From assembly GCA_036346205.1 (NCBI GenBank), contig JARFJB010001910.1, positions 5,881,501 through 5,945,500 on the forward strand: a DNA stretch of 64,000 nt. Reading direction: 5' to 3'. Within the stretch, counting starts at the first letter, position 1. Every line of letters begins with the position of its first letter. Under the pieces are notes generated by a model. That model was given only the letters and a program-made list of their open reading frames with translations, had not been told where the DNA came from and ran no database searches. This document shows positions 60,232 to 64,000 of this stretch, piece by piece. The translations under genes and the position numbers were made by a program. This DNA comes from Vesta saturnalis. Taxonomy: Eukaryota > Arthropoda > Insecta > Coleoptera > Lampyridae.

Positions 60232-60578
60232 CATGTTCAGGAAAACTTGCTGAATACGTTAATACAATACAAAAAAATTTGAAAAAACATTTTTGTGGAC
60301 GTCTCTAACCCCCTTAATAGTTGGCTGTGCGTTTTGAATCGTTTTCAATAGTGGTCGTAGATAAATACATTTTACATTAGACTTTCCCAAATATTGCATT
60401 GGAGCCTTGAATATAATATATTTCGTACTTTGTATATTATTACAAAAAATGTATTTATTCAGTCGTAAAAATTAAAAAGTTATTCTTAAATGTATAAATA
60501 AACATGCGGTTCATAGTTCATAATTTTTTATTTAAACAAAATCAGCGTATTTAAGTTTTGCCTAATACTTTCACCTTG

Positions 60579-60631
<53 letters not shown>

Positions 60632-60979
60632 CATGTTCAGGAAGACTTGCTGAATACGTTAATACAATAAAAAAATTTAGAAAAGACATTTTTGTGGACG
60701 TCCCTACCCCCCTTAATAGTTGGCTGTGTATTTTGAACCGTTTTCAATAGTGGTCGTAGATAAATATATTTTACATTAGACTTGCCCAAATATTGCATTG
60801 GAGCCTTGAATATAATATATTTCGTACTTTGTATATTATTACAAAAAATGTATTTATTCAGTCGTAAAAATTAAAAAGTTATTCTTAAATGTATAAATAA
60901 ACATGCGATTCATAGTTTATAATTTTTTATTTAAACAAAATCAGCGTATTTAGTTTTTGCCTAATACTTTCACCTTGAA

Positions 60980-61034
<55 letters not shown>

Positions 61035-61037
<3 letters not shown>

Positions 61038-63386
61038 GGTGCTCGGAAATAGCATGTACCTAGAGAAGGATGTGATTCTACATGAAAAAATAAGACTTTT
61101 TTGTTCCTATGAACTTATATTCTCAGACGTACCGTTTTCAATATACAGGGGGTCACAGTTGAATTTTTTTTCAGTTGTTGGACAATATCTCGAGAACCGT
61201 ATGAGATATGATGTTCAGCTCTTATACACAATTTGTGCTCATTAAGTCACTTGTTTTCGCTGTAAAATGAAGGTTTTTAAAAATTCAGTGGCGTGAATTC
61301 TGGGTATTTTGAGGGTTTCGACCCCTTTAAGTTCTACGCCACTGAATTAAATGCAATTCTAAGAAGCGCCTTAGAACCGGCCATGTCTTCTACACCAAAA
61401 ATGTGCTCTTGGCTGATGGCTCTAAACTCAACTGTTTCCGAGAAAAATGGCATTCAATGAGAGAAAACATTATTTTTAAGAATCATTTTCATTAACAATT
61501 TATTAACAGTAGGCATTCCATTTTGGAAAGAATGCAAGTAATAAATTCCAAATTACTACTTATTGAATGAAAAACAAATGCTGCAAGTATTCTACGTGGG
61601 CTTCGTTCACTTAAATACATTAGAATGGTAAATAACATGGTGGTAAGATTGTTGAATTATTTTTCAAACCTAAATTGAGTTGGCGTTGCCGTACGTAAAA
61701 TGCATGTTGCTATGGTAAGACGGTTTGTTGATAGTACTTGTTAATACTAAGTCAATTTGTGTATTTGACAAGAACACAAGTTATAACGTGAATTATTACT
61801 TATCATCAATTGTTGGTGCAGTAACTGTAAAAAATGGCAGGCTACTCTTTTGCGGAAATGGCCGATATGGTTTTTATGTATGGCAGAGCTGATGGTAATA
61901 CTGCAGAAGGTCGCAGGTTGTATCAGGAGACCTTTCCAAATCGTCATCTTCCAGATAATAGATTATTCATGAGTTTATTTCAACGGCTAAGAGAGAGTGG
62001 TAACTTAACGTCAAATAAAAGAAATTGTGGAAGAAACCGCACAACTCGAAGTGCGCAAGTTGAAGAAAGGGTTCTTCACCGGATAGAAGAAAATCCAGCA
62101 ACTAGCACGAGACGAATCGCTGTACAGGAGAAGGTTTCTAAGAACAGTTTGGGAAATTCTGCACGAACAGCTTTTGCACCCCTACCATTTACAACGGGTT
62201 CAAGCGCTTAGACCTCAAGATTTACCAGCGAGACTCCAATTTTGTGAATGGATTCAAATGCGATGCCGTCGAGACCGTTTTTTCTTGAACAAAGTGCTAT
62301 TTACTGACGAAGCCGGGTTTACACACGAAGGTCTTGTGAATTTCCACAATAATCACGAATGGTCCGATGAAAATACACGTGCAATCTTTCAAGCTCGGTT
62401 CCAATGAACGTTTGGGCTGGTATTCTGGGTGATCGTCTCATAGGGCCGTATGTTATGCCTCATCGTTTGAACGGATATGAATACTTAATTTTTTTGCAAA
62501 ATACCTTACCCATTTTACTTGAAGATGTACCAGTGGCAGATAGACAACAAACTATTTTTATGCAAGACGGGGCTCCACCCCATTACAGTCTTCAAGTGCG
62601 AGCGCATTTAAATGCAACATTTCCTAGAAGATGGATTGGAAGAGGTGGGCCGTTTCCTTGGCCTCCACGTTCGCCATACTTCAATCCCACGGATTTTTTT
62701 CTCTGGGGATATTTGAAAACTTTAGTTTATGCAGTACCTATTGATAATATTCAACAATTAGAGCAACGTGTCGCCTATGCTTGCGAAGAGATAAGAAATA
62801 AAGAAGGGATTTTTGAATCTGTAAGAAATAGGATAGCAAAATGTATTGAAGTGGACGGAGCCCACGTAGAACACTTTTAGCATTTGTTTTTCATTCAATT
62901 AGTAGTTATTTGTATACTTTCAGTGTTCTCGAAATGTTGTACCTACTGTTAATAAATTGTTAAAAAAAATTATTCTTAAAATTATGGTTTTTTTCTCGAA
63001 AATGGTCAACTTTAGAGCTGTTAAGCAAGAGTACCTTTTTGGTAGAGAAAATAAAGGCGGTTCTAACGCGCTCCTTGAAATTGCATTTATTTCAGTGGCG
63101 TAGAAAGTAGGGGGATTGAAACCCTCAAAATACCCAAAATCCACGCCACTGAATTTTCAAAAAAACTTTATTTTACGGTGAAAACAATGACCACAAATTG
63201 TGTATGAGATCATATCTCAAACGGTTCTCGAGATATTGTCCAAAAACTGAAAAAAAAATTCAACTTGACCCCCTGTATATTGAAAACCGTACGTCTGGGC
63301 ATATAAGTTCATAGGAAAAAAAAGTCTTATTTTTTCATCATGTAGAATCACCTCCTTCTCTAGGTACATGCTATTTCCGGGCACCT

Positions 63387-63388
<2 letters not shown>
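61035..63388 (+). mobile_element. Tc1/mariner-IS630 element (DUF4817-type) with inverted repeats of about 480 bp
   Basis: The start CAGGGTGCTCGGAAATAGCA and the complement of the end (CCAGGTGCCCGGAAATAGCA) match. The inverted repeats extend inward to about 61515 and from about 62930, roughly 480 and 460 bp, with about 85-90% identity. TA flanks both ends and is part of the satellite's TA tract (61033-61034 and 63389-63390). The total is 2354 bp. The + strand carries a transposase with two frameshifts and intact catalytic residues. Repeats this long are unusual for Tc1/mariner relatives. Confidence 0.92.
61834..62880 (+). pseudogene. IS630/Tc1-mariner transposase, DUF4817-type, two frameshifts
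   Basis: ATG at 61834. Residues 1-90 form the helix-turn-helix DUF4817-like region (FAEMADMVFMYGRADGN; RRLYQETFPNRHLPD; RLRESGNL), then a GRNRTTR linker. A shift near 62136 leads to TVWEILHEQLLHPYHLQRVQ and LQFCEWIQ. First catalytic Asp: VLFTDEAGFTHEG. A second shift near 62402 (FQARFQ to MNVWAGI) also seems to drop a few residues. Second Asp: IFMQDGAPPHYS. Third Asp: NPTDFFLWGYLK. The C-terminus ends VDGAHVEHF at 62880. All three acidic residues are kept, so inactivation looks recent. The related copy at 4422-5458 is far more decayed. Confidence 0.88.

Positions 63389-63437
<49 letters not shown>
63389..63437. repeat. (TA)n microsatellite
   Basis: Right-hand part of the TA tract split by the IS630-like insertion. 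Confidence 0.96.
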
Positions 63438-63441
<4 letters not shown>

Positions 63442-63793
63442 CATGTTCAGGAAGGCTTGTTGAATACGTTAATACAATAAAAAAAAATTTGAAAAAACAT
63501 TTTTGTGGACGTCCCTACCCCCCTTAATAGTTGGCTGTGCGTTTTGAACCGTTTTCAATAGTGGTCGTAGATAAATACATTTTACATTAGACTTGCCCAA
63601 ATATTGCATTGGAGCCGTGAATATAATATATTTCGTACTTTGTATATTATTATAAAAAATGTATTTATTCAGTCGTAAAAATTAAAGTTATTCTTAAATG
63701 TGTAAATAAACATGCGATTCATAGTTTATAATTTTTTATTTAAACAAAATCAACGTATTTAAGTTTTGCCTAATGCTTTCACCTTGAATGTTT

Positions 63794-64000
63794 TGGGACC
63801 AAGATTTAAACTTTCAAGTCACTTATTAAATAAGGGCTGTCTTTACGTGAAAATCTAATATAATATATAATGTAAGACTCCCTAGATTTGATTTTAAATT
63901 AGATACAGGAAGATTAAGTGTTTTGGTGAAATATTTAGTTATCAAAGAAAAGTTTATCAGGTTTTTTTTTAGTAGAATTGTTACAACCATATGCAACACT
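63794..64000. other. End of window, no feature seen
   Basis: AT-rich, non-coding. Confidence 0.4.

Larger units (their letters stand above)
60231..63793 (+). repeat. 400-bp satellite, three copies, interrupted by an IS630-like element
   Basis: Copies start at 60231, 60631 and 63441, each with ACATGTTCAGGAA, then GAATACGTTAATACAAT, TTTTGTGGACGT, TTGGCTGTG, AATATTGCATTGGAGCC and TTCACCTTGAATG. Identity is well over 90% by eye. Each of the first two copies is followed by a TA tract (60586-60627; 60981-61034), so the unit is about 355 bp plus TA. The third copy is separated by the 2354-bp element and ends at about 63793 without a TA tract. Confidence 0.93.

Overview
This is a eukaryotic nuclear window, most likely from an insect. 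It is AT-rich, has introns of about 50 bp with GT-AG borders, and is dominated by arthropod-type transposable elements. I cannot name the species. Only one ordinary host gene is visible: the 3' half of a MOSPD2-like gene on the + strand (exons 11749-11812, 11863-11984, 12032-12229 and 18689-19012). It encodes an MSP domain and a C-terminal membrane anchor. Its CRAL-TRIO half must lie upstream, outside the window or unrecognised. A tRNA-like cloverleaf with anticodon AGC sits at 10563-10635.

Left part (1-11.7 kb): the broken 3' end of a jockey/CR1-type LINE; a P-element-like transposon (699-3038) with an 8-bp target duplication, a two-exon THAP domain and an internally deleted transposase; a decayed Tc1/mariner-IS630 element with a DUF4817-type N-terminus (3965-5737); a second decayed IS630-like element (about 6850-8370) whose end motif recurs across the window; and a mariner (8741-9970).

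MOSPD2 last intron (12230-18688): this holds a 4.9-kb FB/NOF-type Mutator element (12563-17462) with a perfect 9-bp target duplication and inverted repeats of about 335 bp. It carries a decayed NOF-like transposase and a separate Ulp1-type (C48) protease fused to a PHD finger. It was inserted between two tandem copies of a 185-bp repeat.

Middle (19.8-38.5 kb): a decayed pogo element (19837-22782); a quiet 3.7-kb stretch; then a mosaic of non-coding repeat modules (here named V, W and U). One U copy is split by an 835-bp mariner deletion derivative with a provable empty site elsewhere in the window. A Penelope-like retroelement with inverted flanking repeats (30565-35770) was itself invaded by a nearly intact pogo element (about 32250-35243).

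Right part (38.5-64 kb): several foldback elements or MITEs (38491-38956, 40775-41830, 42676-42939 with TTAA ends, 45918-46113); a nested IS630-like composite with a 1.16-kb palindrome (47925-50117); an inverted copy of the V-W-U mosaic (51600-54150); a Mutator-family transposase pseudogene (54880-56446); a second, different Mutator relic (58384-59233); a minisatellite of about 46 bp; and a 400-bp satellite whose TA tract was the landing site of a 2354-bp IS630-like element (61035-63388). Genes do not cooperate here as an operon would. The layout is a record of successive, nested insertions around one host gene.
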